From: Rallus limicola
Lineage: Eukaryota; Chordata; Aves; Gruiformes; Rallidae
Assembly (NCBI GenBank): GCA_022605955.1
Contig: JAKCOZ010000008.1
Coordinates: 19,029,583-19,093,582, forward strand
Direction: 5' to 3'
DNA: 64,000 nt
The stretch's first letter is position 1; the number at the start of each line of letters is the position of its first letter. Below the pieces are notes generated by a model. That model saw nothing but the letters and a program-made list of their open reading frames with translations, made no database searches and was not told the origin of the DNA. The position numbers were made by a program, and so were the translations under genes. Shown in pieces: positions 22,730-37,900 of this stretch.

Positions 22730-25700
22730 GTAAGTTCAAGTTATGCTTTGGGGTCTGGACTGAGATCTAGTTTTAGAGACATTCAGTGGCAGGGACCTGA
22801 CTCATGGGAAGTTAACCTCATTGGGAGTTAGGCTTGGATCTTCAGCTCTTTCAAAATGCCTGCCACAGGTCTATGACAGGTGTTTAATACCTTAAGGTAT
22901 TTCATAGTTTTAGTCTAAGTTGGAACTTACACTTAACTAGAGTTGCCTGTAAAACCACCATTTAAAACCACAAAAGGTGGTTCAGGTGCTATAACAAGTG
23001 AATGTATCATTAAACAATGAATTACTGTGTTCACTGGGTTATTTTATCTGTGCAAATAGGAAGGTGCATCTTAAGTCTATGTGACCGAATTTTTGGGGGA
23101 TAGGGGAATCCTCCTACTCGGGAATCTGTGCTGGTCAGAATACTAGCATGCTGCATAGGCTGCTATTAGGATTTACTGCTTTGTAATTACAATTTCTACA
23201 AATGACAACTAAACTTAAGTGCCCACTTTACATTAACTATTTCTTACTCTAGAGGCTTGGAGGGTTACCCTACAATGGATCCTACACCTCACTAGACATA
23301 TGTAACAAGTGTGTTTTCCTGAAGAACAAAAATACACCTGTGCATGAATTTCCATTAGCATAGGGAGCTGTAGCCATTATTTATGGAGAAAAACAAACAA
23401 CAAAAACCCCCATACCCCAGAGATTGAGGGAAAATAGTTGACAGAGGTAGACTTGTGCTCGTGTGGATGTGAGGTATAGTAGAGGGAGAGGTATTGTAAA
23501 ACCTGCGCTGACTTTAAAGTGCAGTGATGTTGGTGGAAAGGCTTCAACTTACCCTGTGGTTTCACAGTTAGATGACTGCTAGTAAGCAAAAGAATCTGAT
23601 TCTGTCTTGTACTGAACTGAGCAATTTGTCAGCTACGTGGCAGTCTGCACTTCCCATGCTGGACATGATCAAAAGGAGAACATTGCAAATTAATATTAAA
23701 CCCTTTTTCAACCTTGCAGTATTTTCCTGAATGAGACCTAGAAACTAGTCTACGTGTATGATTTCTCAGTGTGGCAAATACAGTATCATTGCTTATACAT
23801 ATCTTAACTAAGGACTAACACCTGCATCTCTTGATGGCAAATCTGACTTTTGACTCTGCAGAGCTTGATCAAGTTGATGAATAATTACATTAACAGAATA
23901 AGCTCCACACTTTACCTAAATAAAACTGCAAAACTACCTTTGCCTCGTCGGTTCCGTTGCATGAAGCACTGGGGTTTTTTCCCTAGAGTTTACATGTTGC
24001 AGCTAACTTTTCCAAAAGTATCACATTAAAGCCAGAAGTAGTAATTTCAGAATTTCTAATAGTTCAGATTCATGAATTTTGGTCTGTGTCAAGCCATTGC
24101 AGTCAGTTGTCAGATGAAAATGAGCTTTTAAGCCCGAACATTCAAAACCAAATCTCTCTCCTCACTTCCCTCTCCCTTCTCTTTTGCAGTACTATTTTGG
24201 CAATCACAATCTACCAAGAGACAAGTTCCTAAAAGAACAGATCAAACTAGATGATGGCTGGGTGCCTTTAGAAGTAATGATCAAATTCAACAGGTAAAAC
24301 AAAGTACAACTAATGTGGATGGAAGGGCAACTTTCAGATAATGATCTGTATTTGGGACCAAATAGCCCAGGTCTGCATGTACAGCTCCTATTGCTGTTCT
24401 AATGCCTGACTTCAGCTTTGCCTATGTATTTGTAATAACCTGTATCTGCTTACTCAATAGGTTAAGTCGCCTTTCAAAAGATTTTAGTGTTATTGTAGAA
24501 GCACTGCGAAAATCCAAGACTGGTCTAATGGAAATTAATGAAGACAAAACTAAAATCAGACGATCTCCAAACAAACCCCTGCCTGAACTAAATGACCAAT
24601 ATAAGGCTGCAATTAAAAACAGATCTGTGTATGTTGTAAGTAAAACTCCTTCATTTGCTCTGTGCTGTTCTGCATGACTTGACTGAAAGCCATCTAAGTG
24701 AAGCTTTAATTAACTCATACTAGATAGGTTGTAACTTCTGACTGTCAGTTTGTTGCATATAACTGAAGTTTGTCTCTGTCTTGCAGAAAGGCTTTCCACT
24801 AGATGCAACTCTTGATGATATCAAAGAATGGCTTGAGGATAAAGGTCCAGTTGAAAACATTCAAATGAGGAGAACATTACAGAGAGCATTTAAGGTAGTT
24901 TTTGTGATGAGCAGTTTGACCTGGGGCAGAGCTTCCCCTGGCCCGCATTCTCTTTGCTCGCTGTAACACGAAATGTCTCCTGCCATTTAACAGGGCTCAA
25001 TATTTGCAGTTTTTGATAGTGTTGAATCTGCTAAGAAGTTCACAGAGATCCCAAACCAGAAGTACAAAGACACAGAGCTGATAGTACTTTTCAAGTAAGT
25101 CCACTTAACTGATGTATGAACTAATAATGGTCAAGGGTGGATTTAGACAAGATCCTGGCTGACCTGAGAAGTGTAAGTTTCTGTTGTACAGGCATCCGTA
25201 GCTGTACCTTTTGGAAGCTAGTATCTCTGTTCCAAAAGATAGTCTTGACTGTTTCTTGACTACTGCTGTCTTATGAAGTAATCCTAATGGAATGCTAGAA
25301 GGGGTACTCACTTCACTTCTGTTCTATTGAAGGGAGGAGTACTGTACAAAGAAGAATGAAGAAAGGAGACAAAACAAAGTAGAAGCTAAAGCAAGAGCTA
25401 AACAGTAAGTCATTGTCAACTAGGTGCCTTGTTTTGCTCACCTGACTGCACTTGAACCAGCTCTTAACCAGTTTAACTTTTCCACAGGGAAAAAGAAGAA
25501 AAAGAGAAACAAGCAGCAGATGCTGAAATGGTATGGTTTTCTTAAATCACTGTGCCTGAAAACTATGCAGTGCTTGCTTTTGTGTGGTGGACTGTATGGA
25601 TTTTTAGTGCACATGTAACAAACATGGTCCTGCAGCTACATTTTGTAGAACAGAATTTCAAACTCTCAATATCCTGTGTTAGTAACTTCACTAACTTCAC

Positions 25701-28555
25701 TTAAAAAGTACATTAACTTTTCTGACCTACAGTAGGACGTTTTGTTGTGGTATTGAATTTTATTTTCAAGAGACTGACTTTGTTTAAAGGATCATATCCT
25801 AATTTTAAACCACAACACATGCCTAGTAATTTAACCCCAACAGTTAACTAGGCGTCATGCAGATGCTCCACCTTTCTTCCCTGTTCCCAGTGGGATGGGA
25901 AGAATGGGAAAAAAACACCTCATGAGTTAAGACAAAGACAGCTTAAATAGAGTAAGAAGAGAATAATGTAATGGATAAAACAAGTGATGCACAAATGCAT
26001 TGCCTGCTACTTGTGGAGGAAAAACACCCAATAAAACCTTGATGCCCAGTTTGTTTCCAGGCAGTGATCCCACCACCCAGCTAGTTTCCCCAGTTATATG
26101 CTGAGCATGATGTTACATGGTATGGAACATCCCTTTGGTCAGTTGGGGTCAGCTGGCCCAGGCTGTGTACCCTCCTAGTTCCTTGTCCACCTCCAGCCTA
26201 CTTGATGGTGGAGTGGTGCAAGAAGCAGGAAAGGCTTTGGCTCTGTGTAAGTGCTGCTCAGCAACACCAAAACATCCCTGTGTCATCAGCACTGTTTTCA
26301 GCACAAATCCTGAGCACAGCCCCGTACCAGCTGTTAGGGGAAAATATTAACTATCCCACACACAACCACCACAGCATGTTTACCTGTTCAGAAGGGGGCC
26401 TAAATGCACCATTGGAACGACTTTTATTCAGTGGTATTTGAAGGATCCAGTAAGGGTTTAACCAGTGATATATAGATCTTTCCACCTGAGGTGCCAGCCT
26501 TCAGAAAACTGTTCTATAGCATTGAAAGAGTAAATCTCCTATGGGAAAGGAGCCCTCAGTTCCACATAAATATATCATAGTAAGCAAAATTTTTAGAGCC
26601 TTAAAAAAAGGATAGAGACACACCATGTGAGGCTTGTACATCAGCATAAATAAGCTCTGTAGCAAGAATGCTTGAGTTACTAGGGGTGGAGTGTGTGAAT
26701 TGCTACTTATCACTATGCTGTTTTTATAGTCTTAGGATTGAGGGGGGAAAATTAATGTTCAAGCTTGACGCCTTAAGAAAATTGTGTGGGGTTTTTATTT
26801 CATTTAGAAGTCTCTGGAAGAAAAGACAGGATGTCTTTTAAAGTTTTCTGGTGACCTAGATGATCAAACGTGCAGAGAAGATCTCCACGATGTGTTTTCT
26901 GATCATGGAGAAATCAAATGGATACACTTTGTCAGAGGTGCAAAGGAGGTCAGTAGAATCTTGGATGAGGATTTAAGATCTTAGTACTAAAGTTTGAAAA
27001 TAAATTATTAAATTATTATTCTTTTATATAATCAAATAAATTGACTTGTGGAATTGCAGGATGCTTAAATTATTCCCTTAAATTCTTTCAAAAGAACAGA
27101 TAAATGCCCCAGCCTTCTCTGTTGGTAAATTCAAAACTGAGACTGAGAACATTTGTTTGGACAGTCTGTAGACACAATTTATATTATGAGAGTTATGAAC
27201 TTGCTGAGGTACCTAACAAGATATGTTGTTCATTATTCTGGCTGAATGTTTTTGCAGTAAGATACAAATGACCCTCTTCTTTTTAAGGGAATTATCCTAT
27301 TTAAGGATATTGCAAAGCAAGCTCTGGAAAAAGCTAAAGCAGCACATAATGGAAACTTACAGCTTCGGAACAAGGATGTTACATGGGAATTGCTAGAAGG
27401 AGATGCAGAGAAAGAGGCACTGAAAAAAATACTGGAAGATCAGCAAGAATTGCTGAAACAGAAAACAAAAGGTTGTTGGTTGGGTTTCTTTCCCCCTTTG
27501 TTTGGTTTAAGGATTTGTAATATCCTAGAAGTGTCACTGTGTGAAAGTAACTGTAAAGAGGGAATACATACTACGTACTAACTTTTGAGTTTGCCAGTTA
27601 AGACAAAAGATATAAAGTTTCTGACTTCTATATCCCTACAGGACGGAAAATTAAAGGAAAAGGAAGAGGGGGGAAGACACCTCAGGGTGCTCACAAAGGG
27701 AAAGTCCAGTTTCAGGGCAAGAAAATAAAGTTTGAGACTGAAGAAGAAGGTGGTGAAAATGAAACTAAAACAGGTATGGCATTCTGTGCACTAGATGCAG
27801 CATCTTTAGTACATGGAGCTACTTGTTGGAGAAGTACCCATGTTTCTTACAGATGTTTTGGGTTTGGCCCTGTGATGTAGTACTTCTGTCCTGTGTCAGT
27901 ATCAGTACATTAAAGGGTCTTCTACTTTATTCCTTCCAGGACTGCCCAAAAAGTCTAACTACTAGATAGTTGAGGCTGTACTGCAGGACTGCTCAAAGCA
28001 TTATACATTGAGAGATGGCTGTCAGCAGCACTACACAACTGTACAGACCCAGTCTCAAGTGGTGAATTTCTTCTTCCCCTGAGGATATGAGAAGACTAGT
28101 AATAGTTCTGCATATTATTTAGCTTGTAGAAGAGGAAGAGCTAAGCTTCTGTTCATCAAATAAGGCAGCTGCTTAAAGCCCCATGAAAAAGCCCCCTGAA
28201 ACCTACTCCTGTTAGATTGTATTGCTTCATCTTACCTGCTGTAATTTTACATGAGCAAGAAGCTCTTTAAAGTTGGTACATTTGAATACCTAAAAGCCTT
28301 ACATCACAGTAGTAAGTAAACTCTAGCGTAGCAGTGGCTTTGGATAAACTAGGACTTGGCCTTCAGTTTATGTTATAGGAAGGGTTTGGTTCTTTAGTAA
28401 GATTTCAGGTAATAATGAAACACTTAACTATAAATGAATACATATTCAATTTTGCAGAACCAGCAAGTCCCAAGAAGAGACCACTAGAGGAAATGGAAAA
28501 GGAAGAGCCTGCACCAAAACAACTGAAAACAGAAAATGGAGATGGAGATCAGTAA
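22664..28555 (+). CDS. SSB: SSB, Lupus La RNA-binding protein
   Basis: Eleven coding exons join in phase to 407 residues (human La has 408): 22664-22729, 24190-24293, 24461-24635, 24787-24894, 24994-25094, 25333-25404, 25488-25530, 26808-26948, 27288-27471, 27642-27773 and 28458-28555. Domains: La motif at about 10-100, RRM1 at about 110-187, RRM2 at about 225-335, then a basic/acidic tail with an NLS-like [11 protein letters not shown]. All six residues known in human La to contact the UUU-3'OH end are present at the same numbers (Q20, Y23, Y24, D33, F35, F55). Known role: it protects and chaperones Pol III transcripts such as pre-tRNAs in the nucleus. The ATG has A at -3 and G at +4. The 3' UTR overlaps METTL5 antisense. 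No damage seen. Confidence 0.98.
22730..24189 (+). other. SSB intron after coding exon 1
   Basis: No exon or repeat family recognised. Ends in a pyrimidine-rich CTTCTCTTTTGCAG acceptor. Confidence 0.75.
24190..24293 (+). CDS. SSB: SSB coding exon 2
   Basis: Residues 23-56 plus two bases. It begins [17 protein letters not shown], the core of the La motif, with five of the six terminal-uridylate contact residues. The donor is AACAG|GTAAAA. Confidence 0.97.
24461..24635 (+). CDS. SSB: SSB coding exon 3
   Basis: Residues 57-115, completing the La motif and linker and entering RRM1 (NRSVYV). The acceptor is CTCAATAG|GTTAAG and the donor GTT|GTAAGT. Confidence 0.97.
24787..24894 (+). CDS. SSB: SSB coding exon 4
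   Basis: Residues 116-151 ([20 protein letters not shown] onward), RRM1. The acceptor is CTTGCAG and the donor AAG|GTAGTT. Confidence 0.97.
24994..25094 (+). CDS. SSB: SSB coding exon 5
   Basis: Residues 152-184 plus two bases. It contains the RRM1 RNP1-like GSIFAVF strand. The donor is TCAA|GTAAGT. Confidence 0.97.
25333..25404 (+). CDS. SSB: SSB coding exon 6
   Basis: Residues 185-208, a basic segment ([18 protein letters not shown]). The acceptor is TTGAAG|GGAGG and the donor AACA|GTAAGT. Confidence 0.95.
25488..25530 (+). CDS. SSB: SSB coding exon 7 (43 bp)
   Basis: Residues 209-223 ([14 protein letters not shown]), a charged linker. The acceptor is TCCACAG|GGAAA and the donor AAATG|GTATGG. 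Phase fits on both sides, so this very short exon is well supported. Confidence 0.94.
25531..26807 (+). other. SSB intron after coding exon 7
   Basis: It holds the solo LTR at 25820-26373. The flanks are unique AT-rich sequence. Ends in a TTTCATTTAG acceptor. Confidence 0.8.
25820..26373 (+). mobile_element. Solo endogenous-retrovirus LTR, copy 1
   Basis: It aligns over its whole length with the LTR at 43229-43765: a TTTAACCCC block near the left end, GTGGGATGGG, the AACAAGTGATGCACA block, the TGGTATGGAA promoter-proximal block and the AACCACCACA right end. Boundaries are approximate. No gag, pol or env sequence adjoins it, so it is a solo LTR, more diverged at the 5' end than the second copy. 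It lies in the sense direction of SSB. I recognise the type as a common neoavian LTR but give no family name. Confidence 0.8.
26808..26948 (+). CDS. SSB: SSB coding exon 8
   Basis: Residues 224-270 ([20 protein letters not shown] onward), the start of RRM2. The donor is GAG|GTCAGT. Confidence 0.97.
26949..27287 (+). other. SSB intron after coding exon 8
   Basis: Short AT-rich intron; nothing else recognised. Confidence 0.8.
27288..27471 (+). CDS. SSB: SSB coding exon 9
   Basis: Residues 271-331 plus one base. It completes RRM2 and its long C-terminal helix (EALKKI...EDQQELLKQ equivalents). The donor is unusual, AAAAG|GTTGTT; the next acceptor (CCTACAG, exon from 27642) restores frame and family sequence. 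Confidence 0.95.
27642..27773 (+). CDS. SSB: SSB coding exon 10
   Basis: Residues 332-375 plus one base. Basic Gly/Lys-rich stretch ([15 protein letters not shown]) followed by an acidic stretch, typical of the La C-terminal tail. The donor is ACAG|GTATGG. Confidence 0.96.
27774..28457 (+). other. SSB last intron
   Basis: No additional exon or repeat recognised. Confidence 0.75.
28458..28555 (+). CDS. SSB: SSB coding exon 11 (last)
   Basis: Residues 376-407 and TAA. It carries the NLS-like [14 protein letters not shown] and ends ENGDGDQ, matching the La C-terminus. Confidence 0.97.
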
Positions 28556-28581
28556 TTCTAAAGAAAATTTAAAAAAATTTT

Positions 28582-28587
28582 TTTATT
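28582..28587 (-). terminator. METTL5 polyadenylation signal
   Basis: AATAAA on the minus strand, 33 bases beyond the METTL5 stop codon. Cleavage is expected within a few tens of bases, close to the SSB stop codon at 28555. Confidence 0.75.
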
Positions 28588-28619
28588 GTTCCATTTACAA
28601 TAGGTTTTAAAGACATGTC

Positions 28620-32612
<3,993 letters not shown>

Positions 32613-33300
32613 CTAAGGAAAATAATGTGTAATCGGTTACAATAATATAAATAAAACACATATTATTTTGAAGTACTTTATGCTTTAAATCCTACTGCCG
32701 TCCTCAGCACCTCCTAGGTGTTATCGCGGATCCAGCACACCAAACGGCGCCGGGTAAAGCGCGGCCGTTCCCAGACCACAGCAGCTCCTTCCCTCACGTA
32801 CCGCCAGTAACCAGCCCCACGCCAGGCGCCGGGAGGCCCCGTGTCCACCTCGGCCCGCGGTTCCGGCCCTCGGGCCCAAGCTCCGCTCCTACCGACAGGC
32901 CCCGCCGCCGCCGCCGAGAGGTGTCCAGTTGTAAGCGGAGCAGGAACCTCCAGCGACCACGCCGGCCGCTCTCCTGCCAGGGCCCTCCCCGCGGCCGCGA
33001 GTGACGAGCACACCTCCGCCGCCCGCCCTTCCAGTCCGCCTCCACTCACCGCAGCCCGATGGGGCAGGCTGCCGGGCCCACGCACTTCCGCCTCGCCGCG
33101 AGCCAGCCCCCGGCGCCGCGCCGAGCCGAGCCGCGGAGGACCGAGCCGCAGCGCCCCGCCCCCTGCCCGCCCACCTCTTTGCGAGGCGGTCGGTGCCGGG
33201 CTGCCGCAGGCCGCGGTGCTACCGCCCCTTTCCGGGCAAACCGCGACCTCCGAGCATGAAACGCAATTCAACTTTCCTTCTTTTAGTGAAGAGCCCTTAG
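32613..33300 (-). promoter_or_regulatory. METTL5 5' intron and CpG-island promoter
   Basis: GC-rich from about 32700. A strong minus-strand donor (CTGCG|GTGAGTGG) puts the end of a non-coding METTL5 first exon near 33050, leaving an intron of about 440 bases. An ETS-type site (minus CGGAAGT, 33084-33090) lies just upstream of that donor. The long minus and plus frames here are compositional shadows. Confidence 0.6.
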
Positions 33301-34542
33301 CACTGACTATCGCGTACCACGGCACATTCATTACAACCCCCCGTATTAACCACTATTAGGCGTTGGCAGAAGCCCGATCTCCCCGGTTTGTCCCTCAGCG
33401 CTTTCTTCAGCGGTCAAACTGCTGAGTGCCGCGGAAATGGACTTCTGCCTGGCCACGGAAAGGACTGCCGTTGAGAGAAAAGTAACAGGTTTACTTACTT
33501 CTCTCACGGTTTCCTTCCCGTACTCCCGGAGGGAGGCACACTGCACCGTGTGCCCCAATATACCCGGCTCCCACGGCACGGCACCGCGATACAAGGAGGC
33601 ACTGGGAATGCAGTGACAAAGCCCACGGAGGGCTGTCCGCCTTGGGGACCCGGGCTTTGCTTGTCAGATAAACGTCACTTTCCTCGCAGAGACAGAGTTT
33701 TTAAAAGAACTTTTTCCACTGTACTATTGCAAGTCCATTTATCAGACTTCAAAGCTGTTGGCCAGCACGTAAGCTACGGCAACGGGCGTCCATGCACATT
33801 CTCTGCTGGCAAGAGCGTGCTGACGCTCCGGTCGGTACCTCAGGGCGCAGGGCCGCGGAAGGCACGGACACCCTGCCCGGCCCGCGGCGGGAACTACCAG
33901 CGAGACGCAGTGCTACTGTCGAAGCGCAGTCGCGCTCCACCACATCGAGCGGGGCTGCGAATGGGGCGAGCGAGCAACCACAGCCCTGAAGTCTCAGAGG
34001 TGCCTGCCGGGCAGCCCCCTGCCCTCAGCCGCCATGGCCTTAGCCCGGCGCGGCCTCCGTGGGCCGGGCACATCCATGGCAGCGCGACGTCTTCGCGGCA
34101 GCAGCATCGCTCGAGGAGCAGTTGGGTAACAAAGAGGACTTCGCTACTGTCGGGGGTACTGGCCTCCCCAGGTAGGACCTCCAGGCGAACGGCGGCCGCT
34201 CGGGCTTGGGCCGCGATCGCAGGCGCCGCGCCCCCCGTCCGGACATGAAGTTTCAGGTGGGCGGCGGCGGGCGACGGTATTTCGCGGGGCGGTGGCTCAC
34301 ACCGCGTACCTGCTTGCTGAGAGGGCGGCGCGGGCAGGCGGGCGGGGAGGGCAGAGGAAGAGGAGGGGTAATGTCAGGGGAGGGGAGAGGCAGTGTCAGG
34401 AGGAGGGAGCGGGTGGTGGGGAGGGCGCCGGTTCCGCGGCTATCGCGAGAGGGAGGCGCCGCTGGGAGGGGAGAGAGGGCGGCGGGGGGAGCCCCAGAGC
34501 CGGGAGCCCGGCGCAGCCGTAACGGCTCCTCAGTTTCCCATC
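33301..34542. promoter_or_regulatory. METTL5-UBR3 divergent intergenic region and UBR3 5' UTR
   Basis: About 1.2 kb between two head-to-head genes, becoming extremely GC-rich toward UBR3. The final bases before the UBR3 ATG include CCCATCATGGCGG, resembling a YY1 site over the start codon. No gene recognised; the 232-codon plus frame at 33550-34248 has no domain resemblance. Confidence 0.6.
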
Positions 34543-34991
34543 ATGGCGGGGGCCGGCGCTAGCGGCCGGGATAAGCGGGCGACGGCGGCGCGGCTGAAGA
34601 CGGCGCTGGGCGGCGAGAGTGGCGCGGCGGCGGCGGGCGAGCTGCGGGCGCTGCTGGAGCGGGTGCTGGCCCCAGCGGCGGGCCCGGGCGGCGGCGGCGA
34701 GGCGGCGGCCGAGGCGCTGGAGTGGTGCCGCTGCTTGCTGTCGGGCGGGGAGCCTTGGGACAGCTTCGTGCAAGCCGTGCGGGCCTACGACCCGGCCACG
34801 CTGTGCGGCCTGGTCTGGACGGCCAACTTCGTGGCCTACCGGTGCCGGACGTGCGGGATCTCGCCCTGCATGAGCCTGTGCGCCGAGTGCTTCCACCAGG
34901 GCGAGCACGCCGGGCACGACTACAACATGTTCCGGAGCCAGGCGGGGGGCGCCTGCGACTGCGGCGACAGCAACGTCATGCGGGAGGCCGG
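34543..34991 (+). CDS. UBR3: UBR3 coding exon 1
   Basis: Residues 1-149 plus two bases. Very GC-rich, with Ala/Gly runs, then most of the UBR box. The donor is GCCGG|GTGAGC. The frame is open upstream, but this ATG fits the known UBR3 start and has a strong context. Confidence 0.94.
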
Positions 34992-37900
34992 GTGAGCGCC
35001 CGGCGGCCTCGGCGGGGCGGGCGGGCCGGGCGGGCACCTGCCGGCGGGGGCGGCTCCAGCGAGCGAAGCGGCCTCCCCGCTGGGTGGCAGAGATGCGTCC
35101 GGAGCTCGGCGCCCGCTGGGTGCCCCCCTGCGCGCCGGGGAAGGGAGTAAGTGGGGCACCTGCTTCCGTCAGGGTCGCCTCGTTCCCCTCACTGGCTGCG
35201 AGTCGGGCGAGGCTCGGTGGAAACAGCGGCCGGGCCGGGCCGAGCGAGGGTCAGCCACGCCTATTCGGCCGGCAGGAGACCGACGAGGTGGCTTCCTTGT
35301 TTGTTGATGCGCGTGTGCCTTTTTTAGGACGCTTATGCAAATGTAGTTGCCCTTGCACTGAGTGCTGGCTTTCAGGGAAGTTGATAAGGCAGAGTGCATG
35401 GGAGGCAGTACCTGTCAGGTTCCAGCTAGCAGCCTTGACCTAGTACAGCTAGTCGTGAAGTACATTCAAATACTTAAGGATTTGATATGAGCAAATATGC
35501 TAAAATGAACAGATTGAGTAAGACCGAGCCATTTTTCTGTTTTCCTAGCCTGCAGGTCATCGCGCCTCCCGCTTTTGCTGTCCTTAGCTTTAAAGTGAGA
35601 AATTTGTTAACTCTCAGATGGGCACAACAGGGCAGGGCTTTGGGGAAGTCGTGTGTCCATCATACTCTGTAAGTGTACGGACACAAGTACTTGGTAAGAA
35701 GAAGAGGAATGTGGTACCTCATTATACCCTGCTTTGTTCCTTTTGTACTCAATGATAAGAAGAAAGATGAGTCAACTAGTTATTGGGTGGAGGTGATACT
35801 TATCCTCTGAACTTCAAATTTCATAACTAGATGTCTTTTTGGAGCTTCCTGTGTTCCTTTTCAGAGAGCTGAAGACTTCAACTGATGACTGTTAGGAGCC
35901 CTTGTCTGAGACTTCTGACTAGCATTCTAGAATAGTCTGTCTTGGTTGTCTTGGCCTTGGTGAGATTGCATGATCTCCCAAGAGCCATCTCATCTCTTTC
36001 TAATAAATCCTAAGTTGTGGTGCACCTAGCAGAAAATGCAACCAATATATAGTAATATTAAAATATCTTCATCTGTTCCTTTTATGGCTTTAACATTTAC
36101 AGTGTATAATTCTGCATCACTCAGCATCTTAAAATTCCTTCTCTTTTTGCATTTCTATGTAGAGATTTTACTAATTCTGTTTTTTTTTCTGTTGCTTGAA
36201 GGTTGACATCTTGGCCTTGATTCTTTGTGTCTTGTAGTCACCATTCTTCTGTGCCAGGCTTTGAAGTGGTGTCATTTGTTTCTTCTTGGTTTTTTTCTCC
36301 CCTTGTGTTGTCCTTAATATCTGCCTTCATCAGATGCCATTCTTCCTTCTTGGTGGAATCTTGGTAGACTCCATCCAATGGAAGAATTTGTTGCCTCCTT
36401 TTGTTTTCGTTGATCCTAAGTGGTTTCAAGGGGCTACTCCTGAAGCAATTCTTTATCTGTTCTTGTTCAACTTCTGGTGATTCTGCTTTCCTAAGAATCA
36501 CTGAAGTAACAGTTCCCCTTGATCTGGAGAAGAAAGAAGGGAAAAAAAAAAAGTCACTTCTTCCAGTGCTCAGTGTGGGATAGTTTTAGAGCTCCTCTTA
36601 GTGGTAGGATTTTAACATCGCACAGACAAATTGTTCTACCTCAGGTAAATATTAAAATGACTTCTGATACTGCTCTCATCCCAAAGTTTATAGCTTTCAC
36701 AACTGTCTTTTGTATTTTACACAGTTTTCTTCTTGAAGAATCATAGAACTGTTTTGGTTCGAAAAGATCTTTAAGCTGCTTTAATAAATTTAAAAATTTT
36801 AAAAATCTTAAATTTGCAGTGTAAATAAATGCATACCCCAAGGGAGTGAGAATATTCTCACTCCTCGGTTACATTCACCCTATTAGAATTCAGGAGTAAA
36901 ATGGCTTGGCTGTGATGTAGGTCCCTTCTGGAGGTTTGATCCTTCCAGATCATTCAGAAGCAGCTCTCTTGAGCAGTAGATTTCCGTTCCTCTTAGACAT
37001 ACAGGCAGACAGAACATGACAATATATGGGGTCCCTGCACTTGACACAAGGTCACTCCTGCTTACCTAAAGAACTGATGTTAAACCAGTGCAATTAAGTG
37101 AGCTAGAAGCTTGTTTGCTGTGAAGGATAAGGTAAGTTAAGGTTAAACCAATATAAAAACATTAATGAGTGCAAACACAGAGTTTTGCCTATTGACCTGA
37201 TTCTGTGAAGCATGTTTAGCTAGACTGATTTAACTTTGTGTATACAAATCAATTGCACAATTTCAGAGGTAATGCTTTACATGTTAAAGGCCTTCATGGT
37301 AGCTTCAGGAAACTGGCACGTGTCTAGCCTGATATAACCTTGGCCACCACAGCCTAGACTTCTATTAATAGCAAGGGAATCAAATGTGGAGCCTACTTAC
37401 GAACTTTAACTACCATCTGCCTGCTCAGATAAAATTTTGTGTAGATTGTATAAGAATATTATAGTAACGGTTTCTCTCTGTTGGTTCTTGTTATCAAACC
37501 TCTATGTTCAGAGGTTTTTTTATTTCATGCATCTCAAAAACTACTTGTGATGTCATAGTTAACTGATTAGCTGTAAAATAAATCTCTGTAGGTTACTGTC
37601 TGCAATACCTTTTTATTTCCTTGAGGGTGACTGATGGAAATATAGAGATGGTTTGGTCAAGAGCATAAGGATATATGTGTTAATCTTGTATTACAAATTA
37701 AATCTGTAATTTACTTTTTTATGATACCTGAGTGTTAACTTTTTATTTCTGATTATATAAGGAAACTGGAATGTAGTGTAATCTAGGGATGCTGATTTGC
37801 TTTAGCTACCTTGTGTAATTCTCATTTTGTTTAGAAAAATCAGGTTTTCACACTCTCAAGCATTTTGATTCCCATGCAAATTTCAGTGTTTTTGCTGATT

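Noticed and set aside
32714..33331. 205-codon minus-strand frame in the METTL5 promoter
   Set aside because: GC-driven, no start context or domain; lies in the inferred 5' UTR and promoter.
34396..35037. 213-codon minus-strand frame opposite UBR3 exon 1
   Set aside because: Shadow of a GC-rich coding exon; the plus frame is clearly UBR3.
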